Below are positions 1 through 11,400 of a DNA stretch of 64,000 bases, piece by piece. The notes under the pieces were generated by a model. The model searched no databases. It saw nothing but the letters and a program-made list of their open reading frames with translations, and had not been told where the DNA came from. The stretch is from Lithodes maja (Eukaryota; Arthropoda; Malacostraca; Decapoda; Lithodidae). Within the stretch, counting starts at the first letter, position 1. Every line of letters starts with the position of its first letter. The position numbers and the translations under genes are program-made. The stretch lies in NCBI GenBank assembly GCA_037953745.1, contig JBAKBP010000685.1, forward strand, positions 1 to 64,000, in the 5' to 3' direction.

Positions 1-1590
1 CTTAGTAAGATTGAAATAACTAGAGATGAGCTGTTATCTGCGATGAGAGGACTTGAAGTAAGGAAAGCTATGGGACCAGATGAAGTGTCTGCCTGGGTTT
101 TAAAGGAGTGTGCAGAACAATTAGTAGAGCCAGTGAGGGACATAATTCAAGCTTCCTTAGATAAAAGGACAGGTTCCTGTTGAATGGAAAAGAGCTAATA
201 TCATTCCGATATACAAGAATGGAAACCCTGAGGACCCTCTAAACTATAGACCAGTTTCACTTACTAGTATTGTATGCAAGATTTGTGAAAAGCTAATTAG
301 GAAGAGATGGATGAAAATGTTGGAGAGAAAGAAGATAATAACCCCAAAGCAATTTGGATTCAGAGAAGGGACATCTTGTGTTACCAGTTTGCTATGTTAT
401 TACAGTAGGGTGATAGATGTACTCCAAGAAAAAGGCGGATGGGTGGACTGCGTCTACTTAGACCTTTCCAAAGCATTTGATAAGGTACCACATAAGAGAT
501 TGTTATCTAAGCTTGAGATGCTAGGATGTGTCAGGGGGAGTTTGCTGAAATGGATGGAGAGTTATTTAACGGATAGGGAAATGAGGACCAACATTAGAGG
601 AACTTACTCATCGTGGCGGAAAGTTGAGAGTGGTGTGCCGCAGGGATCTGTGTTGGCACCTCTCATGTTCCTTATGTACGTGAATGACCTGCCGATAGGC
701 ATAAACTCTTACATGTCAATGTTTGCAGATGACGTAAAAATTATGAGACAAATAACAAATAAAAGTAGTTGTGAGGAGCTGCAAGGGGATTTAGATAAAA
801 TATACGAATGGAGCACCAAGTGGAAAATGAAATTTAATATAAGTAAATGCCATGTGTTAAATATGGGAAGAAGTGTGAATAGACCAAATTGGGAGTACAG
901 GATGGGAGATAATATAATTAGCAAGGCCGAAAAAGAAAAAGATTTAGGGTTGATTATACAAGATAATTTGTCGCCAGAGAAACATATTAACAAGCTCTTT
1001 AGCGGAATGTATGCAATGGCCGGGAATATGAAAGTTGCTCTGAACTACTTGGATGAGACCATGGTAGCGAAAATTATGAAGAGTATGATTAGACCAAGAT
1101 TGGAGTATGCAGCAGTGGTGTGGTCCCCGCATCTAAAGAAGCATATTCACAAGTTAGAAAGAATCCAGAGAGCAGTCACTAGATTGGTTCCAAGTCTCAG
1201 AGAACTGCCATATGAAGGGAGGCTAGACAAATTAAATCTACCGAGTCTAAAAGAGAGGAGAGAGAGGGGAGACATGATAATGATGTACAAATGTGCCCGG
1301 GGGCTGGAGAGGCTGGATAGGGAGGATATATTAATTATGGATACAGGAATAACTAGAGGCCACAGCTACAAAGTAAAAAGACCTACCTGCAAGAACGATA
1401 TCAGGAAGTTTAGCTTCCCCTATAGATGTATTGACAAATGGAATGGGCTGGAGGAGGAGGTGGTAGGGGCAAGGAACATCCATATTTTCAAGAAAAAATT
1501 GGATAAAAAGTAGACTGAGAGACGGGACAACACGAGCTTAGCTCAACTCCTGTAAACTACAATTAGGTAAATACAATTAGGTAAATACAT
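1..1590 (+). pseudogene. LINE-A: CR1-like non-LTR reverse transcriptase, 5' cut by window edge
   Basis: Reverse transcriptase of a non-LTR retrotransposon. Reading starts at base 1 in frame 1 and shifts one frame near 165-180; the long open frame then runs 311-1513 and stops at TAG. Visible RT motifs in order are NYRPVSLTSIV (about 243), YLDLSKAFDKVPHKRL (about 456), SGVPQGSVLAPL (about 628) and the catalytic FADD (about 723). The thumb and C-terminal region follows, with RPRLEYAAVVWSP. The 3' tail carries the repeated unit AATTAGGTAAATAC (1562-1588), a short tandem tail as in CR1-group elements. A second 3' fragment of the same family lies at 13222-13582. The frameshift makes it a dead copy. 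Clade assignment is by motif resemblance only. Confidence 0.8.
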
Positions 1591-2399
1591 GGGAGCGGCC
1601 CAATCATCACGCAGCCCAAGTGTCATGGGATCATAGGGTCTGTACTCTCCTATAGACAGCCCTGATTTTTTTTCTTTTCTATCTGGATGAGGGAGACAAA
1701 AGGCAAAACTGCCTGTGACAAGAGTGTATTCGTTCACTATTATGCTGTATTATTTCGGTCATTGTTACCATTTACCCAGCCATGATTTTTTTTTTTTTTT
1801 TTTTTCAATTATTTTTTGTATTTTTTCCTTGATATACTTGTTTTATATACCAAGGAACATCGCATTTGAGTATTTACCCATAACCCAACAATTTGAAAAC
1901 ACGCCCACCACTAGTTGGCAGGGCTATAAATATCGGGGAAAATAAGGGGTTAAAGAGAATAAAAAACGAAAAATAAGCTGTACAGTATTTGGCCACAACT
2001 GTTTGCCGTGAGATACAGAATAAGTTGAGGGGGAACCCCTCCCCAGGACTTATTGAAACCCTCACATATTTTAACAGTATGGGGCACAAACCTCACTTTC
2101 CCTAACCGACCCTATTTTTGGATAATGGGTAAATACTCACTTCCGATGGTCCTTAGATAATTGGTAAATACTCACTTCCGATAGTCCTCGATATATAAAT
2201 CCACTGGATATGAACGAAAATCACGTAAAAAAAAAAAAAACATTAAAGACATATGAGAGTAATCCAACTGAAGATGCCATTGTGGGCATACTAGTCAGCC
2301 ACCCTCACAATAAGCCTTCTTTCCCCAATATATTGCATTATGGGATATGCGCAGCTGCGCGTGCCAGGTGATTGGTTAAATGGGTGTGGCATCATCCAG
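1591..2399. other. Non-coding spacer with short repeats
   Basis: No coding region is supported. About 1660-1740 resembles the antisense 3' end of LINE-B (the T-run plus GGAGACAAAAGGCA-like stretch also seen at 44430 and 51480). A T-run lies near 1788-1805. The phrase GTAAATACTCACTTCCGAT occurs twice, near 2129 and 2164, and AT-rich sequence fills the rest. Confidence 0.5.
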
Positions 2400-4160
2400 G
2401 GAATGCTACGTGCTCTATGTAGAGGAAGTGGTATAGCCTATACTGAGAGAGCTCTGAGAAACACTTGATTATTGTAATAGCGGTAGAATAGCGAGAGAGA
2501 TGCAACATTGAGGCAAAGAAACTAAGAGAGAGAGCTTGCAAAGAGTAAGTGAGTGGACGCAAGCTAATAAGATGAAAATCTTTCTTTTCTACTTTGTCTA
2601 GAAGTGCTGTGTGAGAGGAATGTCCCCACACATGCAAACAATACTCAATACAGTACATGGATGCACTGTGCCCCTGTACATAGCAAGAAGCTGTGTAGAG
2701 GTAAAGAACCCCCCGGAGGTGGTTGAGCACACTCAGCTTCTGGAAAGCTGTTTTAGCAAGAGTGGTAATATGGTCTTTCCAAGAGAGATCAGAAGAAAAA
2801 GAGATACCAAGAATGTAGAGAAGATGAAGGGTTAATATGTATGTTGTTGAAGGGTAAGTGATAGTCTTGTGGAAGGTTGCGACGAGTAGACAGATGGAGA
2901 AATTGAGTTTTGGAAGCATTGAGAGTAACAAGGTTCTCTCTGCCCCAATTAAAGATAATTGAAAAATCAGAAGATAGGTGTACTAAGGCCCTGATATGTG
3001 AGTTTGGAGTGATTGCATACTGTGTTGTTGTGAAAAACTAGTTGAATAGTGTAAGGTACAGTCATCAGCATATGAGTGGATTGGACTAGAGGTACAGTTG
3101 GGGAGATCATTAATGAATATTAGAAAGAGAACTAGAGATAAAACAGACCCTGAGGAACACCGGAGTTGATTGGTTGAGGAAGAGAGCGATGGCCGTCCAC
3201 AACCGCAGTTTGAAACGGCCAAAAGGGAAATTAGAGATACAGTAAACCCTCGTTATCTCGGACTAATTGGGGGATGCTCACTTCCGAAATGTCCGATTTT
3301 CCGAGATGTCCGAATTCCGGCTTATGTCCGAATACAAAGAGGGAAAATGTCCGAATAGGAAGGGGGAGTCCGCGCCACCATAGAAAACTGAGATCACCCT
3401 ACCACTGCTACACTTTATATTTCATCATTGCATGTGAAATTCATCATATTAATGACAAATATGAACATTAATTATGTTTTCAGGGACAGTACAGTACATA
3501 GTAATTAATATTAGCACAATAATTAAAAGGCACAGGCTTCAATTAATCCTAAAATCACTTAAAACTGAGTGAGGGAACACTGTAAACCAGACACAAATCC
3601 TGTTCAACTCAGAAATTGCCGAGATATACAGGGACATCTCCGAGAGGCCGATGCCATTCCGAGAAGTACTGGCTTCCGAGTAAAAAGAGTCCGAAATATA
3701 GGGGGTTTACTGTAAAGGCACAGATGGAAGGATAGAAACCGAAGGAGGGTATTTTAGAAATAAGAGCTTTGTGCCAAACTCTATCGAAGGCCTTCGGTAT
3801 GTCTAGCGCAATAGAAAAAGTCGCACCGAAGTTCCGAAAGGAGGATGACCAAGTGTTAGTAAGATAAGAAAGAAGATCACCAGTAGAGCGACCCCTAAGG
3901 AAGCCATACTGGCGATCTGAGAGTAAATTATGAGAAGAGAAATGCTTTAGAAATTTTGAAGTAAGAAGAGTTTCAAAAACATTGGAAATGCAAGAAATGA
4001 GAGCAATTGGACGATAGTTGGAGGGTTGAGAGCGGTCACCTTTCTTTGGGACAGGTTGAATGAGAGCAAACTTCCAGCAAGAAGGGATACGTTAGAGGAG
4101 AGACAGAGACAGATGAGTTTGCCTAGGCAGGGAGTCGGCATGGAAGCACAGTTTGAGTAC
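2400..4160 (-). pseudogene. LINE-B copy 1, degenerate, interrupted by a pogo-like MITE
   Basis: Antisense remnant of a non-LTR retrotransposon, colinear with the better copies at 44395-45873 and 51444-52318. Fragments on the minus strand include GISFSSDLSWKDHI, HVWGHSSHTALLDKVE, and the RT block GSVLSLVLFLIFINDLPN with YADD near 3060. Several stops and frameshifts break it. A 473-bp MITE sits inside at 3240-3712, and the LINE continues on its far side to about 4160. This copy reaches further 5' than the other two. It is older than they are, judging by its many differences. Confidence 0.75.
3240..3712. mobile_element. pogo/Tigger-like MITE with TA target duplication
   Basis: The ends are inverted: CAGTAAACCCTCGTTATCTC at the left and GGGGGTTTACTG at the right, flanked by TA at 3238-3239 and 3713-3714. 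There is no coding capacity. The interior repeats CCGA/TCCGA-type words. It lies in LINE-B; the same LINE stretch without insert is at 45501-45520, so the insertion point is exact. Confidence 0.85.
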
Positions 4161-4476
4161 TGGATATCAATCTAATAATGTACTGGACCCAACTGCCCTA
4201 TGCATAGCTTGAGTGAACTTGAGGAAAGAATATTTTATGGGGTACAGATCTCAAAGGACCAACCTTGCAACAAAATGTTCCTGAACCTGTTGATATTATT
4301 TTTAACATGGTTAAACACCTGAAAAAAAAAGGAAAAGTGGGGATACGACCTGAGTATATACATACTGTACATACATAAGAGATTCCTCCTACTGAGATAC
4401 ATCCATCAGGAAGCACACTACCCAGAGACAAAAGGACTACACTGGCATGCCTCAGATCTAGACACCACCCATCACT
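4161..4476. other. Spacer, no recognised feature
   Basis: AT-rich unique-looking sequence with an A-run near 4322-4330. I see no coding region or repeat. Confidence 0.4.
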
Positions 4477-5003
4477 ACAACTACAGGTACCCAACCCCAA
4501 AAGGGATTGAAATAGGGGAGCTATCCCCCCGCCAAAGGTGGCTTTCTAGGGCCTTTCCTAGCTGATGCTGAGAGGATTGGGTTCTAGTCATGTGGTGATG
4601 GGGTAGTCTATCAGAGTGAGAACTGAGCGATCTCTGCCATACCCATAGCTTACTCTGACTGTTCCTTTTACTTATATATTTTATAGATCTCAAGTGACGG
4701 CGTCTCTTCCGTGGATTGACCTCCCAATCTACCAAGATTGGAAGCCAAAGAGTCACATTTTTCCTTTGCCCCTCAACTTTCTCTTCATAATTGCTGAGGA
4801 GCACAGGGCCCTGGGTGGGGCTTTGGTTTCTCGGGCGTTTCCGCACCCTCCTCGGCTCCCCGCCATGGAGTGGCTTCGGTCACCCAGGCTTTATTGTGGT
4901 AGGCAGGGAGGGTTCTGTGGGGGCGCTCGGTTATGGCCTTGCTCGGGGCCTTGGGGCTGTTCGGCCAGGCAGTCTGGGGAACAACAACAACAACTACAGG
5001 TAC
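4477..5003 (+). mobile_element. Retroposon G, full length, (AAC)n tail, 14-bp target duplication
   Basis: A 499-bp element (4491-4989) is flanked by the perfect direct repeat ACAACTACAGGTAC at 4477-4490 and 4990-5003. It starts CCAACCCCAAAAGGG and ends in an AAC-repeat. Related copies sit at 24493-27765, 54120-54540 and 55576-55809, and a diverged one at about 28841-29038. It has no long reading frame, so it is probably mobilised in trans. A weak tRNA-promoter-like pair (TAGCTGATGCTG near 4559; GGGTTCTAGTC near 4588) is present, but SINE identity is not proven; a LINE 3' region is the alternative. Confidence 0.8.
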
Positions 5004-5325
5004 AACATTAGATACACAGAATAGATCCTGCATACCTTCACTATCCATAGATAATGCAAAACACTTAGTTCTTGACTGCCCAACACTTGCTGAAGGCTAC
5101 AACAACTTAACTTTACTTTAAGATAAACCCACTGTATATAGAAAGCTTCCTGGGTACCACAAGATTACTATAAACAGAAATTTTGGGCAACATTGAGGAC
5201 AAAAAGCCCTTTCCTAAGAAAAGAAAAAAATTAGTTCAAATAATACTGTGGAATATGTTTAAAAGTGTAAATTGATTAATCATTGAAAGGAATGAGATTA
5301 ACTTACTGTACTTGGAACCTTGCAG
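5004..5325. other. Intron upstream of the first visible UROD exon
   Basis: No repeat is recognised. The stretch ends in the splice acceptor TTGCAG at 5320-5325. The initiating UROD exon, expected to hold only a few codons, was not found here or further upstream. Confidence 0.5.
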
Positions 5326-5443
5326 AGTGCTAAGGGTGGATTCCCTGTGTTGAAGAATGACAGACTGCTGCGTGCTGCACTGGGCCAGCCTGTAGACAAG
5401 GTTCCAGTGTGGGCCATGAGGCAGGCTGGACGATACCTACCAG
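5326..5443 (+). CDS. UROD: UROD exon (first visible)
   Basis: Encodes SAKGGFPVLKNDRLLRAALG and onward through VPVWAMRQAGRYLP. Acceptor TTGCAG precedes it and donor GTAAGA follows at 5444. It ends in phase 1: the last G joins AG of the next exon to make Glu. There is no in-frame ATG, so at least one short exon lies upstream. Confidence 0.92.
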
Positions 5444-8400
5444 GTAAGATGTTATGCCGTCGCAGACTGTGAAAGAGAGAGGCAGAATGAGAGAGAGAAA
5501 ATGTTGAGACCTTTAACCCACATAATTGAAATATTGTTTATTGTAAAAATACAACAGCTCCAGCTATCTGCAGTCCCTCATATAAAGAGGGCTGTTCGAA
5601 GACTCAAAGAGAGGAAAAAAACGGAGTATGAGAGAGAGATATTGTGTTCATACCTATCACAAGTTATCTATTCTACCTTACTAGATCTTATATGTATCCT
5701 AGAATGTTTCCCCATCGTAATTTCAGAGTTCCGTGAAGTGAGGGCAAAGCACGACTTCTTCAGCATGTGTCGTTCCCCCGAGGTGGCCTGTCAAGTGACT
5801 CTACAGCCTCTAGAAAGATTCCCTCTCGATGCAGCCATCATATTTTCAGATATTTTGGTGGTCCCTCAGGCGCTTGGTATGGAGGTCATAATGAAGCCCG
5901 GTGAGGTAAGGTATTGCTGCTTAACCCTCTCCGATGTATGGCGCGATTTTGAGCCTATTGAGGATACTTTACAGCCTTTGTTACCATCAGGGGTATTTAG
6001 AAACCTTTAGTTTAGTTACTTCAACCTCTGCAGTTGTCTTTGAGTTAGCTGTGGGCAGAAAACTAATTTTGGAGAGGTAATTATAAGAGTGAGAGAACTC
6101 TATTTCTTGTTGCTAATCTGGCAACCTCTGCGTCATAAATGCGTGAAAGGGTTAAAAGGAAAATATTTATGGTAGTTTATATTATTTTATGTGCTGATAT
6201 TCTCATACCATAGATGCCCTAGTAAAGATATATACACTATGCCCAAATGATGGAACAAGTATTTCATGTACAAGAAACTCTTAGTAGCACCTTTTCAGAC
6301 TTTACAATGATCTTTTTTTCATTATGCTAGATTATTGCAATAATATTGTATTTAGTGGTACAGTACCTTCACTTGGTAGTGTACAATTTCTGTTGAAAAA
6401 TGTATATACTGGTAATAATTATATTTGCAAGTACTGCTTGGTGTGAAGATGACAACTTACTTTCTGTTACCAGGGCCCCATATTCCCTTCACCCCTCCAA
6501 GGGCCCGAGGACCTGTCAAAGCTGTGTGATCCTGAGGAGACGTGCTCCAAGCTACAGTATGTGTTTGATGCTATCACTCTCACACGACACCGCCTAGAGG
6601 GCAGGGCACCACTCATAGGCTTCTGTGGGGCACCGGTTAGTACACAATATATATACAGCAAGATCTTGAATCCCGCGGTTAATTGGTACCATAGGGTTGC
6701 CGCGGAATAACAAAAATCGCGGGATATAAATAATTGAACAAATGGGGAAAATACTAATGGGGTCCGGGAGTTTTGAATTTTCCCAACTAACTAGATAGAG
6801 AGATGACTGTAGAACAGGCAAGAGAAACGGTATATACTAAATTGGAATGAATGGCGAATGCTTGTGAATAGATAAGTTATAACGCAGTCGTTGGGGAGAG
6901 GTTGTCTGGCGACAATTTGGACTAGATAATAGCCCATCAGGCGCCTGGTCTGGGGAGCTGGTACATATGAAGGGTCTTGGCTTGCCTCAGTGTGAGGTGG
7001 GTGGGTTATGGTGTGCTCCGCTGCGTGTCTGCCCGCTGAGACTGGAACCTCTCTGGGAAGTCTGGGGCTGGGGAAATGCTGGAGGCCCCTAGTGATCCTG
7101 GGTCTCTGAGTGACCTAGACGTGTGTGCATTTGTATTTTTGTTTTTTATGTTGTGTTGTCCCTGTTCGGGCTCTGTCTCGAGTTGGCCACCGCCAGCTAT
7201 GGGGTATGTGCCAGTGTATATACTGTACATACATATATACATACCAACTAACTTATTACCAAAGGCAGTTTGAATCAATATTTGTGTTTTTTATGGCTCC
7301 CTAACTTTAAGTTAGGGAGCCATTAAAAACACAAATATTGATTCAAACTGCCTGTATCTACAACTACATCTACTATGTGACATTCAACTGGCCAATAAAA
7401 CACATACGGTAGTGCATCTTTACTTGGACAAAAAAAAAACCCATACTGGTGATTCACATGCATATGTTTTGTGTGTGTTGTTTTTTGTGTTGCTACACAA
7501 GCCGCCAATATACCGACTTTTATAACATTTCCATGGTTAACAGTTTAATGAAGCTTTCTTTGGCCTTTACTATTTTTGTTATTATAATATAATTTCTTCA
7601 CAAACATATTAATGTATATGAAAACATGGAAAAGTTATTACTTTAATGGTATTTTATTATGTAAACGAAAGTGGCAGATATGACTCAGGGTCTAGGCTCT
7701 CGCTTGAAACCGATCAAAATTACCAGTACAGTCAGGTCTCGGTATACACGGTTAATTTGTACATTGTACAGTTGGTCAAAGTTCCAGCTGACCCACCCTC
7801 GCTCTGGGGCTCGCAGAATTATCTGGCAATACTGGTGTAGGAAGGTGTGTCTTACAAAGATTGGGATTGGTAGATCTGATTTCGGCTATATCATTGTTAG
7901 AAGATATACTAAACAAGGGAAATTAAGCCTATCTCAAGTAAAAATGCATACATCACTATGTATGATCCCGAACATTCACCCAAAGTTCGTAGATTTGCTT
8001 AAATATTCAAGTTATAGCCACTGATTGGCAACTACACCAGTATTGCCAGCTAATTCTGCGAGCCCCAGAGCAAGGGTGGGTCAGCTGGAACTTTGACCAA
8101 CTGTACATACAGTTTATATCAAAACCGTGTATTAGAAATAACAGGCCTTAACCCGTTCAGTCCCAGCGACGGCAGGGAGCCGTCAGTAATATACTTTCCA
8201 TGTAACTGCCAGTATCAGGTAGTGCCTGGTACCACAACCGTTTGAGCACTGCTCTAGAGTTGGCAACACTTCTCAGCTTATATGCAAGCCTCTACAGACT
8301 GGGAGAGCCAGTATTCCTCCATCTTTTGAGGTGGGAGGTTGATACATCTTGCCATTTTGGCCACATTGCTTGGGACTGGGGGGGGGGGGGGGGGGGGGGG

Positions 8401-11400
8401 TACCTTTTATTACCCTATGGTACAGTAAGAGGTTAAGGGAATTAATTAAATTTGTTCCAGCCACTTTCCCAAAGTCCCCTATTTGAGCCTTTAGCCTACC
8501 TTAACCCTTCCTGCCCGGTTGTCATTTTAAAATGACACCGCGGCAGATGGTCAGGAGCCCGGGTGTCATTTTAAAATCCGTAAGCTTGAAAGCCTATTAA
8601 GCGTGTTTTGAAAGCCGTGCGTCCGACGCATGTAAACAAAGCCTGTCTTTGCGACACCGCACCTCCGAAAACAATAAGGAGACGTCGGATCAATGTTGTT
8701 GTTCTATGCGATGACGAGATTAGTGTCTGCAAAGGTCCGATATTGCTTACATCGCATCGAATCTCTCTCCACGGAAATCGTCATCACAACTGAACCAGTT
8801 GACCTAGAGAGCTCTACTCAACGCCAGCCTACAGATATGAAACACACATACGTTTAGAGATTCATGGGAATTCTCTAGCAGTTAAAATAACAAAGATAGG
8901 GTAGCCTATTAACCCTCCAGCCCCGGTTATGTATTATATATATATATTCATCGAAACCCGGGTGTTTTGGCCGAAAAACGTCTAGGCTAGGCTACCGTAT
9001 ATTCGTTAATCTGACTGCTTCCCGCATCCCCAAGCGTAGCTGTGTTATTTACCTGTAGAATGGCATTAAGTAGAGCTCTCTAAGTCAACTGGGTGAGCTG
9101 TGATGATGATTTCATTGGAGATAACTTTATGGCCAAACCAGCCACTTTACACCACTTTTCGATACTGAACAACAACATACAGGCACACACGAACAAGCGA
9201 CGCTCTCCTTCTTGTGGCCGGAGATGCGGAGCGTCGGTCCAGCCGGCTGTTGTTTACATGCGTCGGACCGACGCCTCGCACACCAAGCTCACAGGCTGTG
9301 ACGTCATGGGTGTTTAAGAGGTCTTCCGGGTTGCGTGGGCCAAGGTTTTTATGGGTGTACAAGAGGTCATCCGGGTTGAAGGGGTTAAAGACGTTTTTCG
9401 GCCAGATCGCCCAGCTCTCAATAATGTCCTTAGGATGGCGAGACCGGGCAAGAAGGGTTAAGCGACATTATACCACCAACAAACACATATTTGCGTGTCA
9501 GGCAGGCAATAAGAGAATCAAGAAGAACTGTTTTGGACCTGCTGCTGAGTATCAAGCACGCATTATCCTACAACGTAAACAAACCACACCATGTTTTTTG
9601 TGTCATCTGCTACGATCCGCGCGGTGTGGAAATGTCCGACCCGGAGTTGCAGCAGGACCTCCGTCGCCCGCAAATTTCCGCGTACAATACAGTACAGTAC
9701 TGTATATACATTTTTTTTCCGTGTTCTGGCCGACTTTGGCATTATTTGGGTTACCGTGTCCAAACGAATCCGTGTACACGAAATGCGTGTATATCAAGAC
9801 CTGACTACATTACAGTACATTAGTACAGTATACCGGTAAGCAAATCACAATGGATGTGAGGTTCACGAATCGGTTTGGTCAAGAGTACTTGGATTAATAC
9901 AGGTGGATTCACCCAAAATGTAAAGATTTCACCTATCTACATTCACAGGATAGGTGAATCTGGCTGCGGTATATATTGGGAGGTGCCGCGGGACAAATAT
10001 GCGGGATTCAAGATTTTACTATACAGTAGTGCACAAGCATAAAACTTTAAATAAGTTTACGAGTAGGCCTATAGTAGGCTACTCTCTGAAATTGATAAAT
10101 TTTATTTTTTATCTTCTTGTGCTGTAGCTACTAATCAGCTTAGGAATGATTATTTAAAATTTAACCCTAGACCCACTGGTAGCTTTGAACTTTCGTGACA
10201 GCCGGGTCCGGGCTGGTTATCGTAATTTCGTCTACTTTACCAATTCATATCTACGTAATGGTATGGCCTACTCCGGGCCGTGGCATGGTCAATAGCACGT
10301 CTGACTGCTGATCGAAGGGTTGGCAGTTCGATCCTACCCCGTGCCATTTTTTTACATCAAGAATTTGGACACTCAGGTCTAGCGATTTGTGGCAAATGTC
10401 AAGTAAAGTCCCTGTAACAAGGGCACGCCCTAGCCCTGTCAATCAAAGGAGTGTACAGCATTAAAAACTGCATATTGATTATTGATTTTTATACCTACAG
10501 TACAGGTATTGTAACCATTATTACAGTGCACACCCAGTATTCGCACTTAGGTCGTACCGGCCCCCTTCCGCATATACAGTATGTGGTTCCGCGTATACTT
10601 GGGCACTAATTAACATAGGTCGTACCAGGCTCACCAGTTAGACCCCCATTTCCCCACAAATACATCCAATAAATATATATTACTTGAGGAGAATACTTAT
10701 AAATATGTAACACCCCATTCTTAATATTAATCATCAATTACAAACCCCAATGTACTTGAATAAACCAATACATATTATGAGGAGATTACTTACCACTCCT
10801 CTCTTCTCTTTGTAAGCCTTTCATCTTCCATTCGCTCAACATGTCCACAGCACCCTTCTGTCCACTCTGCCCGACAAATGTTCCTGCTGCCCCACTCTCC
10901 TACGTATCTCTTCATTCCTCAATCTGTCTCTACGAGTCACTTCACACATACTCTTCAAGCAGCTCATCTCCATCACATCCAGCTTTCTTCTCTGCTTTGC
11001 CTTCAGAGCCCATGTCTTAGCCCCATACATCACTTTTGGTACAACTATCCCTTGATACATTGCACTTTTAGCTTTCATTCCAAGATTTCTCACCTTCTAC
11101 ATACAGTACGGTACTGTACTTCCCATTGCTCCGAAAACTTTCCTTCCTTCACATACTCTGCTTGGCCATTGTGGATATTTTTTTGCTAGTTGGTGTCCGT
11201 GTTGTGCATTTCTCGTGTTTTGTGTGATATAAAAAAAAAACAGCCCCCCACCATGCCATCCCCAGGCGCCGTAAGTGGTGCCCCTAGCCTCGGAAACCCC
11301 CTCTCATCAACCCAAGCAAGCTCTCCCACGATTAGAACTAAGGCAAAATACATTATATAAGTTTATGTTTACTATTAATGATTACCGGTATTGTGAAGGC

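Larger units (their letters stand above)
6655..10024. mobile_element. Possible pogo-like element with inverted ends, heavily invaded
   Basis: At 6655 the sequence TACAGCAAGATCTTGAATCC begins, and near 9999-10020 its inverse GGGATTCAAGATTTTACTAT occurs, about 3.37 kb away. GCGGGATA and CGCGGG words lie next to both ends. If both ends belong to one element, it holds the repeats and nested MITEs listed below. No transposase was seen. The outermost bases differ, so two separate remnants are also possible. Confidence 0.35.

Noticed and set aside
4694..5121. Several overlapping open frames of 60-105 codons on both strands
   Set aside because: They coincide with retroposon G, and similar open frames recur with every G copy; none has a recognisable domain.
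5501..6010. A 169-codon open frame that could be read as one gene
   Set aside because: Only 5727-5905 is coding (UROD exon); the frame simply stays open into flanking introns, and splice signals fit exactly.
8378..8400. G-run as a quadruplex regulator
   Set aside because: A plain homopolymer within a probable repeat; nothing ties it to a gene. A similar run follows LINE-B at 52345.
9093..9317. A 74-codon frame repeated at several places (also 18542, 19706, 35388, 38556)
   Set aside because: It lies in the MITE B core and recurs because the MITE recurs; GC-rich palindromes keep it open. No sign of protein selection.
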